64,000 bases of DNA from the NCBI RefSeq assembly GCF_900608595.1, contig NZ_UWYY01000013.1, forward strand, positions 124,001 to 188,000, given 5' to 3'. The translations under genes were made by a program, and so were the position numbers. The stretch's first letter is position 1. Each line of letters starts with the position of its first letter. Positions 15,448 to 25,512 of the stretch are shown piece by piece. The notes under the pieces were generated by a model. The model saw nothing but the letters and a program-made list of their open reading frames with translations. It did no database searches and was not told where the DNA came from. This DNA is from Promicromonospora panici. Lineage in GTDB: Bacteria; Actinomycetota; Actinomycetes; Actinomycetales; Cellulomonadaceae.

Positions 15448-18400
15448 ATGACGGTCAGCATCCAGCCGATGAGCGTCGGCAACGGCACCGAGTACCTGAC
15501 CGGTTCGGTGGCCAACGCCGACTGCGACGCCCCGAACCTCGGCGACGGCCTCGGGATGGACCCGGTCACCGCGTACTACACCGCGGTCGGCACCCCGCCC
15601 GGGTACTGGCTCGGACGCGGCATCGACGACCTCGGCGGTGGAGGCGTCCTCGCTGCCGGTGACCGGGTGACCACGATTCAGCTCCAGCGGCTCCTGGAAG
15701 CGGGCAGGGACCCGGTCACGACCGAACCCCTGGGACGCGCCTACCCGAAGATCGTCCCGTTGGGGGAACGGATCGATAAGCGCACCGCCGCCCTCGACCC
15801 AGCCTGAGCCCCGAGGATCGGCAGGTCGCGGTGGACCAGATCACCCAGGACGAGGAGCGGGCCGGGGACCGCCGGGCGGTGGCAGGGTTCGATCTGACGT
15901 TCTCGCCGCCGAAGTCGGTCTCGGTCCTGTGGGGCCTGTCGGACCGGACCACCAAGGCCCTGATCCTGGGCGCACACCGTGCCGCCGTGACCGACACCAT
16001 CCGGTTCATCGAGGACCACGTCGCCGCCACGAGGACCGGCACCGACGCCGGGGACGGGTCGATCGCCCAGGTCGACGTCACCGGCCTGATCGCCACCGCG
16101 TTCGATCACTGGGACTCCCGCGCGCACGACCCGCAGCTCCACACGCACGTCGTGGTGCCGAACAAGGTGCGGGCGCTGACCGACGGGAAGTGGCGCACCC
16201 TGGACTCGCGGGCGCTGTTCAACGCGAACGTCGCGTTCAGCGAGCACTACGAGGCGGTCTTGTATGACCGCCTCGCCGCCAGCCTCGGCCTCCAGGGGGA
16301 ACGACGCCCCGCCCGAGGAAAGAACCGCAACCCCGGGTTCGAGATCGCCGGCGTCCCCGACGACCTGATCACCGAGTTCTCCTCCCGGTCAGCCGACATC
16401 GAACCCGCCACCGACACGCTCATCGCCGCCTACCGCAAGAAGCACGGGCGGATGCCGTCGCGGGGCACGATCAACCGCCTGCGCGAACAGGCGAACCTGG
16501 CGACCCGTCCGCCCAAGTCGATCGAGTCCCTGGCCGACCTCTCAGCACAGTGGCGCCAGCGCGCCGCACGCATCCGGGGAGAAGACCCGAGCGAGTGGGC
16601 GCGGAACCTGATCGCCCGTGCGGCCGAGACACCGGGGCAGGCGTTCACCGCCGCCGACGTACCCGAGGAGGCGGTGGAGAAGGAGGCTGCTGTTGTGCTG
16701 CGTGTGGTGGGGGACAAGCGGGCCACGTGGAAGCACTGGCACCTGTGGGCCGAAGCCGAACGCCAGACCATGCACTGGCGCCTGACCACCCACCAGGACC
16801 GCGTCCAGACCGTCGCACGGATCGTCGCCGCCGCCGAGGGCGCCTCGGTCCTCCTGACGCCGCCGGAACTGGCACCCACCCCGGACTTCCTCCTCCGGGC
16901 AGACGGCACCAGCACCCTGCGCCCCAAACACTCCAAAGTGTTCACCTCCCAGGCCGTCCTGGACGCCGAGACCCGACTCCTCGACGCCATGACCCGGCGC
17001 AACGCACCCGACGTCGACACGGACCAGGTCCGGGCCGTTCTCGCCGAAGGAGTGCGGCAAGGCGTGCTGGACGCCTCCCAAGCCGAAGCCGTCACCGCCG
17101 TCGCGGCCTCCGGCCGCCGCCTGGACCTTCTCGTCGGTCCGGCCGGGACCGGGAAAACCACCACGCTGCGGGTGCTGCGCGCGATGTGGGAGCAACAGCA
17201 CGGCCCCGGCACCGTCGTGGGCCTGGCGCCGTCGGCGGCAGCCGCCGACGTCCTGGGCACCGAGCTGGGGATCGAGTGCGAGAACACTGCGATGTGGCTT
17301 ACCCGCCATCGCCACGGCCGCGCTTCATTCGAGGCGGGGCAACTGGTGATCGTGGACGAGGCATCCCTGGCCGGGACCCACACCCTGGACCGCCTCACCC
17401 GGATTGCGACCGTGGCCGGCGCGAAGGTGCTACTGGTCGGCGACCCCGCCCAGCTCCCCGCCGTCGAGACCGGCGGCGCCCTGAACCTCCTGGTCTCCGA
17501 ACGCGCCCGCACCACCGGGGACGTTCCGACCCTGATCGAGGTGCACCGCTTCCACGCCGACTGGGAGAAACACGCCACCCTGCGCCTACGCGACGGCGAC
17601 CCCGACGTCCTGAACCTCTACGCCGACCACGAGCGCATCCACGCCGGGGGCACGGACGACATGACCGACGCCGCCTACACCGCCTGGAAGGCCGACACCC
17701 AGGCCGGGCGGTCCTCGGTGCTCGTTGTGCCGGACACCGCGACGATGAACGACCTCAACCGCCGCGCCCGCGCCGAACGTGTCCTGGCCGGGCACGTGTC
17801 CGATGGCCGACACGTAATCCTCTCCGGACAGACGCGGGCGTCGGCCGGGGATCTGGTCATCACCAGGGACAACGACCGCCACCTGCGCTACGGGCGCGAC
17901 GGATGGGTCCGCAATGGCGACCGCTGGAGGATCTTTCAGGTCCACCGGGACGGCTCGGTCACCGTCCAGCGCGTCGACCTCGAACCGCACACCAACCAGC
18001 GCACCGGCCGCGACGGCACGCCTTCCTGGGGCATCGTCCGCCTGCCTGCGGACTATGTGGCCGAGCATGTCGACCTCGGATACGCGATTACCGCACACCG
18101 AGCCCAGGGCCTGACCGTCGACACCGCGCACACCATCGCGACGCCGACGATGAGTCGGGAGAACCTGTACGTCGCCCTCACCCGAGGCCGCGCGACGAAC
18201 ACCGTGTTCGTGCCCGTGGACAAGCCTGACCGCGACCACAACCACGAACACGCCATCGGCGCAGAAATCGACCCCGACCTGCCCGAGTTGACCGCGGCAC
18301 GGTCCATGCTGGCGGGCATCCTGCATCGGATCGGCGTCGAGCCCTCGGCTCACCAGTCCCGCCAGGACGAGGGACACCGCTGGGGATCGATCGCGCAGCT

Positions 18401-19088
18401 CGCCGCCGAGTACGACACGATCGCCACCGCAGCGCAGCGCCCTCGCTGGACACACCTGATCGCACACACCCTGGCCGTTGAAGGCTTCGCCCCACCGGAC
18501 ATCGCCCACGCAGTGCAGTCCGACGCGTTCGGGCCCCTGTGCACCGAACTGCGCCGAGCCGAAGCCGACGGCCACGACGTGACCCTGCTACTGCCCCGGC
18601 TCGCCGCCGCCCGCAGCCTGCACGACGCAGACGACATCGCCGCCGTCCTGCACGACCGTCTCACCCACGCAGCAACGCGCACACCCACCGGGCGGAACCG
18701 GATCGCTGGCCTCATCCCACAGGCCCAAGGACAGTTCCTCGAGGACATCCACGAGGCGCTCGACCGCCGCGCCGAACTCATCGAGGACCGCGCCCGAACC
18801 CTCGCCGGGCAAGCTCTCCGCGACCGTCAACCCTGGACCCGACACCTGCCCCCACGACCCCACGGCCCCGCCGAGCACGAATGGCAGAACGTCGTCGTTG
18901 CCGTGGCCGCCTATCGCGACCGCTTCGGGATCACCACGGACGACCCATTCGGCGAACCGCCCACCACGCTCACCCAGCGCGACAGCGCGCGCCGCGTCCG
19001 CGCCCTGGTGCGAAATCTGAACAGCACCAGCCACACACCCAGCCGACGTAGGGCGTCGCGCCGCGCGCAGGGCCCCAGTCTCGGGTGA
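15448..19088 (+). pseudogene. MobF (TrwC/TraA-type) relaxase-helicase, one-base frameshift
   Basis: The protein begins at ATG 15448 (MTVSIQPMSVGNGTEYLTG, then GYWLGRGIDDLG), but this frame stops at 15807. It resumes in another frame as LSPEDRQVAVDQITQ from 15804, continuing FDLTFSPPKSVSVLWG. Adding one C in the CAGCC at about 15803 would restore a ~1213-residue protein. Downstream domains are intact: metal-binding LHTHVVVPNKV (about residue 231), Walker A GPAGTGKTTTLR (about 567), Walker B LVIVDEASLAGT and helicase segment YAITAHRAQGLTVD. No coupling protein or type IV secretion gene follows, so the element was mobilisable at most. Confidence 0.85.
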
Positions 19089-19145
19089 TGGGGCGCCAGG
19101 ACGGGGGCTGATCTACGCCCGTGCAGAGTCCCCGAGGATGCGACA

Positions 19146-19177
19146 AGGGGCGTGAACGTCTCGGCGTTCACGCCCCT
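19146..19177. terminator. Bidirectional terminator between relaxase and lipoprotein
   Basis: Perfect 13-bp stem AGGGGCGTGAACG / CGTTCACGCCCCT with a 6-nt loop, between convergent genes. A near-identical copy is at 45655-45686. Confidence 0.75.
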
Positions 19178-19208
19178 CGGGGATGTGGCAGGAGAGCAGG
19201 TGTCGCGT

Positions 19209-19925
19209 TCAGTCGTTCGTTCGCCAGGTCGGTCCGAAGTCTCCACGGGTGCCCGGCGTCGCATCGTTCAGCGCCGTCACCAGCTCCTTGACACTCTTGC
19301 CAGTCATCTCATCCTCAAGGGAGTAGTCAACTGCATCGGGGTCGGGGGACGTCGGTTCGCTCTGGATCGTGCCCTGGACTTCCCCGATGCCGAGCTCGGT
19401 TCCATCATATGGGATGACGGAATCCGAACCAAGGCTGCCCCAGCTCGCTGGATACTGGGTCCCGCCGTCTGTGAACTCAGGCTCATACACCAGCGCCATG
19501 ACATAGGTGTGGTCGACCTCGACGCGCGGCTCGTCCTCAGCTGCCATCTCGATGCGTTCACCGTTCTGGAGCGCCCATCCCCAGCCGCTCCACTCGAACG
19601 TCGTGGGTGCCTCGTGGCGCGGGTCTGCCGACGTCCACACCACGTCATCGACCTGCATGGTCACCATGCGGTCCACGCCGCCCTCGCCGTTGGCCGCGTC
19701 ATCTTCATCGAGTGGCAGGGCCTCGTCATCCACTGCTGTGGCGATCACAACATGATCAGCGTAGGTGACCCAGTCCTCGGCCGTGACGTTCGGGTATCGG
19801 TCAGACCCTTCAGCGATCACGGGGCCCCTGCTGCTATCTGCACACGCTGCCGTTCCGAGGACGAGCCCTGCCGTGGCAGCCATAACCAGGGCTCGTTGCA
19901 TCTGTCGTGCGCTGTGTCTCGACAT
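19209..19925 (-). CDS. Lipoprotein of unknown function
   Basis: 238 residues. Signal peptide AL VMAATAGLVLGTAAC with a lipobox ending at Cys about residue 28, so the mature protein is membrane-anchored outside. The rest is acidic, with SDRYPNVTAEDWVTYADHVV, a Trp-rich WSGWGWALQNGERIEM and a C-terminal KSVKELVTALNDA. I recognise no catalytic motif. It starts 9 bases after the metzincin gene and is likely co-transcribed, so it could be a chaperone, inhibitor or partner of that protease. A 3' fragment of the same gene lies at 45718-45890. Confidence 0.7.
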   Translation of the reverse strand: MSRHSARQMQRALVMAATAGLVLGTAACADSSRGPVIAEGSDRYPNVTAEDWVTYADHVVIATAVDDEALPLDEDDAANGEGGVDRMVTMQVDDVVWTSADPRHEAPTTFEWSGWGWALQNGERIEMAAEDEPRVEVDHTYVMALVYEPEFTDGGTQYPASWGSLGSDSVIPYDGTELGIGEVQGTIQSEPTSPDPDAVDYSLEDEMTGKSVKELVTALNDATPGTRGDFGPTWRTND

Positions 19926-19933
19926 TGCCGCTC

Positions 19934-20560
19934 CTAGTAAATGAGGTTGATATTAGTTACCTGTTGCGAACCCAGGTTGTCTTGCGTCGCGCCGATCGGT
20001 GTTCTCAAGCACCCGAGCGCCGGATCGGTCTGTGACTGCACGGGATAGGCCTGCGCGCCATGAGTCAGCCCCACGGCGTGACCCGCCTCGTGGCAGATCA
20101 GACCCCTGCTGGAGTACAAGTCCGGCTGAATGTCGACATAGTGCTGGTCGCACTCGTACCCGGAGGTCGGGTCGTTGCACCACGTGATGCCATCGTTCGT
20201 GCCGGGTACAGCACTCTCCTTGAGGATGAGGTCCGTCTCGTCAGCGCCGCTGTACGTCGGGGAGGTGTCCTGTGCGACGGCGAGGTCCGTGGGCGCGTAC
20301 TCGTCGTTCAGCACGTCGGCTACCCGGGTCTTGTCCCCGGCCTCGAGTGAGCTCTGGCTATAGAAGTACCACCAGCCGCCGTCCGTCTTGCACAGCACAC
20401 CGCTCGTATCACCCCCAGCGCTACATGTCGGGGAGTAGGTCTGGGTCGGGACCAGATTGTCCGCGGCCCAGACGGTCGCCGCGGTTGCTATGACGACTGC
20501 CACGGCACCTATTACGGCGGTCATTGCTTTTCGAGCAATACTTCGCTTGGAACTTTCCAT
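19934..20560 (-). CDS. Secreted metzincin-type zinc protease
   Basis: 208 residues. Signal peptide with hydrophobic core MTAVIGAVAVVIATAATVWA, cleavage near A32. The zinc motif HExxHxxGxxH is complete: H157, E158, H161 and H167 in ICHEAGHAVGLTHG. Six or more Cys in the mature part (PTCSAGG, VLCKTD, TWCND, YECDQH, LICHE, LGCLR) suggest disulfides. The size fits a small matrixin- or snapalysin-like enzyme; the Met-turn is not obvious to me. It is the first gene of a two-gene unit with the lipoprotein. Confidence 0.75.
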   Translation of the reverse strand: MESSKRSIARKAMTAVIGAVAVVIATAATVWAADNLVPTQTYSPTCSAGGDTSGVLCKTDGGWWYFYSQSSLEAGDKTRVADVLNDEYAPTDLAVAQDTSPTYSGADETDLILKESAVPGTNDGITWCNDPTSGYECDQHYVDIQPDLYSSRGLICHEAGHAVGLTHGAQAYPVQSQTDPALGCLRTPIGATQDNLGSQQVTNINLIY

Positions 20561-20759
20561 GAAGTCACCTCTGATGGTGTGGTCTGCATGTTGCGTTCAG
20601 ATAGATCCTCCGGACGCCACACACGACCTGACCAGGAAAACAGCGGGTGAAGCCGTCGTGCAGGATTTCGCCATTCGGTGCGGCTCAGCGTCGACACCAT
20701 CTGCGGCGAGGATGGGTCTGCCAGCGTGGGCGGGTGGGCGGCACGTCTCCGGTGGCCGG

Positions 20760-21884
20760 CTAGAGGCTGTTGAGTGGAAGTTCGAACCCGGCTGGGCCGC
20801 TGCTGGTGGTGACGCTGCGCCACTGTGCGCGGCGTCGGCCTTCGTCGCCGCGCGGGAACGGCAGGCGCGCCTCCAGGGTGGCGGTCTCGATGGCGCGCAT
20901 CGTGGTCCCGACGCCGGACGGGATCGGCGCGTGCCGGGCCGAGTGACCGTCTTGGAGGGTCCAGACTTCGCACCGGGACAGGTCCGGCCCTGTGCCGTGC
21001 CACACCCTCAGCGCGGCCGGCCCTGGCGCCGTCTGCTCAGCCACGAAGATCTGTTGTGCGAGCGACGACAGCGAACTGTCCACGGTCGGGACGAGCGAGC
21101 GCAGCACAGGTAGGACCCCGGCTTCGGTGATGGTGCCGGTCGTCTCGTCGGCGGCACTGCGCACGATGGCGGGTGCGTGTCCCATCGCGATCGAGCGTGC
21201 GGCCCACGCGAACATCTCGCGGTCGTTGACGCCGTCTCCGACCGCCACAGTGCGATCGGCAGGGATGCGCAGTTGCTTGCGCACGTCGTCGAGTGCAGCC
21301 GCCTTGTTCACACCGGGCGCGGTGAGGTCGAGCCAGTCGAAGTCCATTGCGGTGACCGTGACCCCGGTAGCGTCCAGGGCGTCGGCAATCCGGCGGATGC
21401 CCGGAGCAGCGAGCACGACCCGGGTAGCAGGCTCGGATGCCAGGTCGACGAGCGTCGCTGGCTTCTGCTGCCCGTTGAGTTCCCCCGGCGCGAACGGGAT
21501 GTTCGTTCTCCAGCCCCAGCCGACCTCCTCCACCGCGACCCGCACACCCGGGACCAGGTGCACCGCACGGCGGATGACGGGGCCGGGGTCGAATGTGCGG
21601 GCGGCCACGACGTCGTACCCGGACGGTGCGGATCGGTCTAGGCGGACGGTCACTGAACCGTTGGAGCACACCGCCGACCCGTCGGTGAGTCCCAGCCGGA
21701 GCGCGATCGGCAGCAGCCCGGCCAGCGACCGCCCCGTGGCGAGCACGATCTCGTGTCCGGCGGCGCGGACGAGGTCCAACTCCTCGACCGTCCCGGACGG
21801 GATTCTGCTCTCGGCGTCCACGAGCTTCCCATCAATGTCGAGCGCCAAGAGGGTCCGCGTGCATGTGACCGTTGCGGCGCTCAT
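20760..21884 (-). CDS. HAD-superfamily (Cof-like) phosphatase with C-terminal extension
   Basis: 374 residues from ATG 21884, overlapping the stop of the preceding small gene (ATGA). HAD motifs: TLLALDIDGKLVD (motif I DxD), VLATGRS (motif II), AALDDVRKQL (motif III Lys) and VAVGDGVNDREMFAWA (motif IV). Cof-type enzymes dephosphorylate sugar or nucleotide phosphates. In motif I, DIDGKLVD has Lys where Thr is usual. After about residue 255 there is an extra ~115 residues with no recognised domain (RVWHGTGPDLSRCEVWTL). A degenerate copy of its 5' end is at about 40597-40690. Confidence 0.78.
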   Translation of the reverse strand: MSAATVTCTRTLLALDIDGKLVDAESRIPSGTVEELDLVRAAGHEIVLATGRSLAGLLPIALRLGLTDGSAVCSNGSVTVRLDRSAPSGYDVVAARTFDPGPVIRRAVHLVPGVRVAVEEVGWGWRTNIPFAPGELNGQQKPATLVDLASEPATRVVLAAPGIRRIADALDATGVTVTAMDFDWLDLTAPGVNKAAALDDVRKQLRIPADRTVAVGDGVNDREMFAWAARSIAMGHAPAIVRSAADETTGTITEAGVLPVLRSLVPTVDSSLSSLAQQIFVAEQTAPGPAALRVWHGTGPDLSRCEVWTLQDGHSARHAPIPSGVGTTMRAIETATLEARLPFPRGDEGRRRAQWRSVTTSSGPAGFELPLNSL

Positions 21885-22147
21885 GGGGTGACCGCCCGGC
21901 GCAGCACGGACCGGACCTGGACTTCGAAACCGTCGAGTTCTCCGGTCCACAGCGTGTTGCCGGGCACGAACATGCGGTGATCCAGCGGCACGTCCAACCC
22001 GAGTTCGCGGGCGATGTGCTCGCCCTCTTTGAGGTGGGTCGGCTGGAGACTGACACGGTTGCGCGTCACGGTCACCAACTCGATGCGGTCGGCCCCGACG
22101 AGGGCCACAATGCGTGACGCTGCTGTGAGTCCGTCGCCGATATCCAT
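21881..22147 (-). CDS. Small protein of unknown function, coupled to the HAD phosphatase
   Basis: 88 residues from ATG 22147, chosen for GAAGGG nine bases upstream; ATG 22177 is an alternative. The sequence DRIELVTVTRNRVSLQPTHLKEGEHI, then LGLDVPLDHRMFVPGNTLW, looks like a small beta-rich domain. I do not recognise the family. The stop overlaps the phosphatase start by four bases, so production of the two is coupled. A degenerate copy exists at about 40690-40920. Confidence 0.6.
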   Translation of the reverse strand: MDIGDGLTAASRIVALVGADRIELVTVTRNRVSLQPTHLKEGEHIARELGLDVPLDHRMFVPGNTLWTGELDGFEVQVRSVLRRAVTP

Positions 22148-22401
22148 CGGGCACCGCCCTTCGCTGTTGGTGGCCATCGCGCTCTGCACCGGCTTGTGTG
22201 ACTCATCAAGGCGTCGCGTCGTTGCTGCTGTGCTCTTCACGGGACTCTCCGGAATTCTGCAAAGCCATCTGGGGTGCTCGCCGGGAGCGAGCGTGGTGGC
22301 TAGTCTTGTTGCGTTCTGATCGGCCGGGCAGGGCAATCAACGGGGCATTCTGGGGGCGTCCTTCTGGGACGACTACGCGTCCTGCGAGGGGGGACTGAGT
22401 A

Positions 22402-23805
22402 GTGGGCAATGACCTACTCCGTGCGCGGCGCGAGGCGCTGCCGTCCCGCCTGCGCTCCGGGGAGCCGATGTCGCGCGCGGAACTCGCGGAAGCCGTCAAC
22501 GCGCACGTCTGGGTGACAACGGGCCAGCGCACCACCCTCGACGCCCATGCGATAGCCCGGTACGAGCGAGGTCAATCACGGTGGCCTGGAAAGCAGTACC
22601 GCGACAGCTTGCGTGCCGTCCTTGGAGTCGATACGGAAGCCGAGATCGGCTTCTACAGAACGAAGCGCGGCAGCGCGGCGCGGGAGGTTGGTCGATTGTC
22701 CACGTGGGACATGGATACGCTGACCGGGCTGACTGACCTGGGGAGCAAGTTCGTGGATCTCACCCGTCGAGGCCTTCTCGGCGTGGCAGCCTACTCGGCC
22801 ATCGCCACCGCGCTACCAAGCGACTCGTGGTGGTCGGAGATGGCCCGCCGATCCGCTGAGCGTGCCGCACACGGCGTTCGCTCGGTCGGACGCGGCGACA
22901 TCGAAGCGGTGCGTGAGTCCGTGACGTTCTTCTCCCGGATGGACCAGCGGCACGGCGGCGGACACGCGCGAGCCGCGGCCATGCAGTACCTCACCGACGA
23001 CGTGAACCGACTCCTGAACGGTTCGTTCGCGAGCAACACTCTCAGAAGAGAGATGTTCTCCGCCGCCTCCGAGCTGGCCTACGTCGCAGGCTGGATGGCC
23101 TTCGACAACGCCGAGCACGGCATCGCCCAGGGCCTGTTCACCGCGTCCGTCAAGCTAGCCGCGGAGGCCGAGGACCCCGCGATGGCAGCGCACACGCTGA
23201 GGGCGATGGCACACCAGGCGATCGACCTCGGCCACTTCACCCAAGGCCATCAGCTCGCGGCAGCGTCCGTGGACGGCGACCGCTACGAAGCCGCCGCGCC
23301 ACGAGAGCGCGCCCTGCTCGGCGTCGTCCACGCCCGAGCGCTCGCGGCGACGGGGCAGAAAGGCGCGGCAACATCAGCGCTCCTCCAAGCCGAGCGAGAC
23401 CTTGCAGCCGCCACGCCTGGCGACGACGAACCCGCGCGGGTGTTCTTCTTCGGAGAGGCATCCCTGGCGCACGAGACCGGCAACGCTCTTCGCGACATCG
23501 GAGACCTCGCCGGCGCCGAACAACAGCTCGAACACTCCGTGGCGACCCGGAAGGCATCAACCTTCAAGCGAACCCACGCCGTCACGCTGGGCTACCTCGC
23601 AGACGTGCAAGCCAGGCGCGGCGAACTCGACCTCGCCTCCGCCACCTGGAGCACGGCCCTCGACGCGATGGACGGCGTGCAGTCGGCAAGGGCTCGCCAG
23701 ACCATCGTCGAGATGCGATCGGCGCTCGCCATCCACAAGGCCACCAACTCGGACGTCGCTATTCTCGACGAGCGTGCTCGTGCCTATCTAGCCGCGACGA
23801 ACTGA
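22402..23805 (+). CDS. XRE-family regulator with TPR-like C-terminal region
   Basis: 467 residues from GTG 22402. N-terminal HTH region LRARREALPSRL...MSRAELAEAVNAHVW and HAIARYERGQSRWPG, then DLTRRGLLGVAAYSAIATALP as a linker, and a long helical C-terminal half with repeated Ala-rich hairpins (ALAATGQKGAATSALLQAERDLAAA, ALRDIGDLAGAEQQLEHS, DVQARRGELDLASATW) typical of TPR sensors. This is a common Streptomyces-type regulator architecture. It is divergent from the small protein/HAD pair across about 255 bases and precedes the TsaA-type gene by 11 bases, so it probably controls both. Confidence 0.8.
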   Translation: MGNDLLRARREALPSRLRSGEPMSRAELAEAVNAHVWVTTGQRTTLDAHAIARYERGQSRWPGKQYRDSLRAVLGVDTEAEIGFYRTKRGSAAREVGRLSTWDMDTLTGLTDLGSKFVDLTRRGLLGVAAYSAIATALPSDSWWSEMARRSAERAAHGVRSVGRGDIEAVRESVTFFSRMDQRHGGGHARAAAMQYLTDDVNRLLNGSFASNTLRREMFSAASELAYVAGWMAFDNAEHGIAQGLFTASVKLAAEAEDPAMAAHTLRAMAHQAIDLGHFTQGHQLAAASVDGDRYEAAAPRERALLGVVHARALAATGQKGAATSALLQAERDLAAATPGDDEPARVFFFGEASLAHETGNALRDIGDLAGAEQQLEHSVATRKASTFKRTHAVTLGYLADVQARRGELDLASATWSTALDAMDGVQSARARQTIVEMRSALAIHKATNSDVAILDERARAYLAATN

Positions 23806-23816
23806 TCTTCGGAGGA

Positions 23817-24302
23817 ATGTTGACCGGCCCCATCGTCATGACCCCTGTCGCTCGTGTCGTCGGAGGGCGCATCGAGCCGACCGATGACTACTGGGGCGGC
23901 ACACGATCGATCATCCGGATCGAACCGGACGCCTACACCGAGGCGTCGGTTGCCGGTCTCGATGAGTTCTCGCACCTTGAGGTCGTCTTCTTCTTCCACC
24001 TGACCGACCAGGCCGACCTCAACCCTGGTGCGCGCAGGCCGCGCGAGAACCCGGAGTGGCCCGAGGTGGGGATCTTCGGGCACCGGAACATGCGCCGCCA
24101 GAACTGGATCGGCGTCTCGCGCTGCCGGCTCTTGTCTATCGATGGCCTGGACTTGCACGTCGAAGACCTCGACGCCGTTGACGGGACACCGGTGCTTGAC
24201 ATCAAGCCGTGGTTCGCCGAGATGGGGCCGCGTGGCGAGATCAACCAGCCAGCGTGGGTTTCCGAGATGCTTAGCGCATATTTTGCTCCCGCACGAGACT
24301 AA
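23817..24302 (+). CDS. TsaA-like (TrmO-type) SAM-dependent tRNA methyltransferase
   Basis: About 161 residues. The TsaA/TrmO beta-barrel features are SHLEVVFFFHL, RENPEWPEVGIFGHRNMRRQNWIGVSRCRL and LDAVDGTPVLDIKPW, matching the family that N6-methylates t6A37 in tRNA. Start: ATG 23817 abuts GGAGGA; TTG 23820 or ATG 23838 are alternatives. It follows the XRE-TPR regulator by 11 bases and is probably in the same transcript. Whether the target is tRNA or another substrate is open. Confidence 0.8.
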   Translation: MLTGPIVMTPVARVVGGRIEPTDDYWGGTRSIIRIEPDAYTEASVAGLDEFSHLEVVFFFHLTDQADLNPGARRPRENPEWPEVGIFGHRNMRRQNWIGVSRCRLLSIDGLDLHVEDLDAVDGTPVLDIKPWFAEMGPRGEINQPAWVSEMLSAYFAPARD

Positions 24303-24433
24303 CCGAGTACCTCTCCGGTGTGACTCTCAGGATCGCTGACATGCCAATAGCTGGACCAAAGTGGGCAAGGACCGGTGTCCATGCAGCGCCGCTTTACGGA
24401 TGCGTAGTGACCTCACGCCGGCCACGCACTTGG

Positions 24434-25213
24434 CTAAATTCGAAGTTTCTCCGATATTTCCATGGCCCGGTCGACAAGAAGTAGCACGCGTTTCCTTTTT
24501 GCGCCGGGTCTTGTTGCAAGCAAATAGGTAGCCACGTCTTTGACTTCCGTTGTCCTGTCGCGCTGGAGTCCTTGGTTCTTGCTGCCAACGATTCCCAGCC
24601 CTCTGCCGCCTTGACGGGGGCCGATGCAGTCGTTAAGAAAAGTGCGGCTACCCGAGCTCTGGTGTGCAATCACATTCCGCACTGCCCGCAACAGCGTAAG
24701 CACGCACTCGTCCTCGGGATCTCCGACGATGCTCCTAACCAGGTCGGCATGGCTCTTGTCCAAGTGCTGACCGGACTCCGCTGCCCAGGACTCGCTGTCT
24801 TTGAACGTAACGTTGTAACCGTCTGGATCGATGAGGGCGTCAATCTGCTCGACCGTGAGACGATTGGGCAATGATGTGGCTCCGGGGCTCACGGCCTCGA
24901 TTAAATGTCTTGCATTCGATTTCTTGAGTGCGCCATCGAGTTCGAACTGCTTAAGAGCAACGAAGATCGAAGGCATGCGCGATATGGCGGCCAGGTGCCA
25001 GCGATGCTGGAACAGTTCCCACTCGCATCCAAGACGGAAAGCTAGATCTGTCGATATTCCTTTCCGGAGCGACCTCTCGTTCCCGCTGCCTGTCACCACA
25101 TCGTGAAGCAATAGAAATCGTTCAGTGGCGGCGCTCATCGTGGCTTGAAAGTCGTTGATTACCTTGTTGAGGTCCTGAGTTCGTGGCAAGTGACTCGCCT
25201 CCCTTGGTTGCAT
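24434..25213 (-). CDS. HEPN-type protein, candidate RNase/defence effector
   Basis: 259 residues, entirely helical in appearance. Near the C-terminus LLRAVRNVIAHQSSG carries the HEPN R-x4-H signature (R179, N180, H184), the active site of many RNases in toxin-antitoxin and abortive-infection systems. The N-terminal part (CEWELFQHRWHLAAISR) is unassigned. Base composition is clearly less GC-rich than the flanking genes, a sign of transfer. It lies downstream of the ApeA-like gene on the same strand but about 300 bases away. Function as an antiphage protein is inference from motif and island context. Confidence 0.55.
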   Translation of the reverse strand: MQPREASHLPRTQDLNKVINDFQATMSAATERFLLLHDVVTGSGNERSLRKGISTDLAFRLGCEWELFQHRWHLAAISRMPSIFVALKQFELDGALKKSNARHLIEAVSPGATSLPNRLTVEQIDALIDPDGYNVTFKDSESWAAESGQHLDKSHADLVRSIVGDPEDECVLTLLRAVRNVIAHQSSGSRTFLNDCIGPRQGGRGLGIVGSKNQGLQRDRTTEVKDVATYLLATRPGAKRKRVLLLVDRAMEISEKLRI

Positions 25214-25512
25214 TTAATCTGTCTGTTGCCGATCGGGGGGCCTGAACTACCGGGATCACCATGCCGCTCATTGGCAGCTGAACTTGCAATGCCGCTGAAG
25301 TCGCTGATCGAGATCGTCCTGCTGTAGCCGGCGCAGAGGGGGCGCGGAGAGTGATCAGCGGCCAAAGAAGCACCCACGCCTCTCTCGCGTCCGCCTCCAT
25401 GGTTAACGCTTGAGGAGAAGTGATCCGGCTGGAGGGTGAACGGGCGGGCTGGGCGCACATTCTTCAGCAGCCACATGCAGTCGTAGCGGTGCGTCGTAAT
25501 CTCGTCATGGAG
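25214..25512. other. Non-coding gap between the HEPN and ApeA-like genes
   Basis: About 300 bases with no supported gene, lower in GC than neighbours. No clear repeat or hairpin was found. Confidence 0.4.

Noticed and set aside
16430..17578. Minus-strand frame over the relaxase
   Set aside because: Ser/Arg-rich shadow of the relaxase coding strand.
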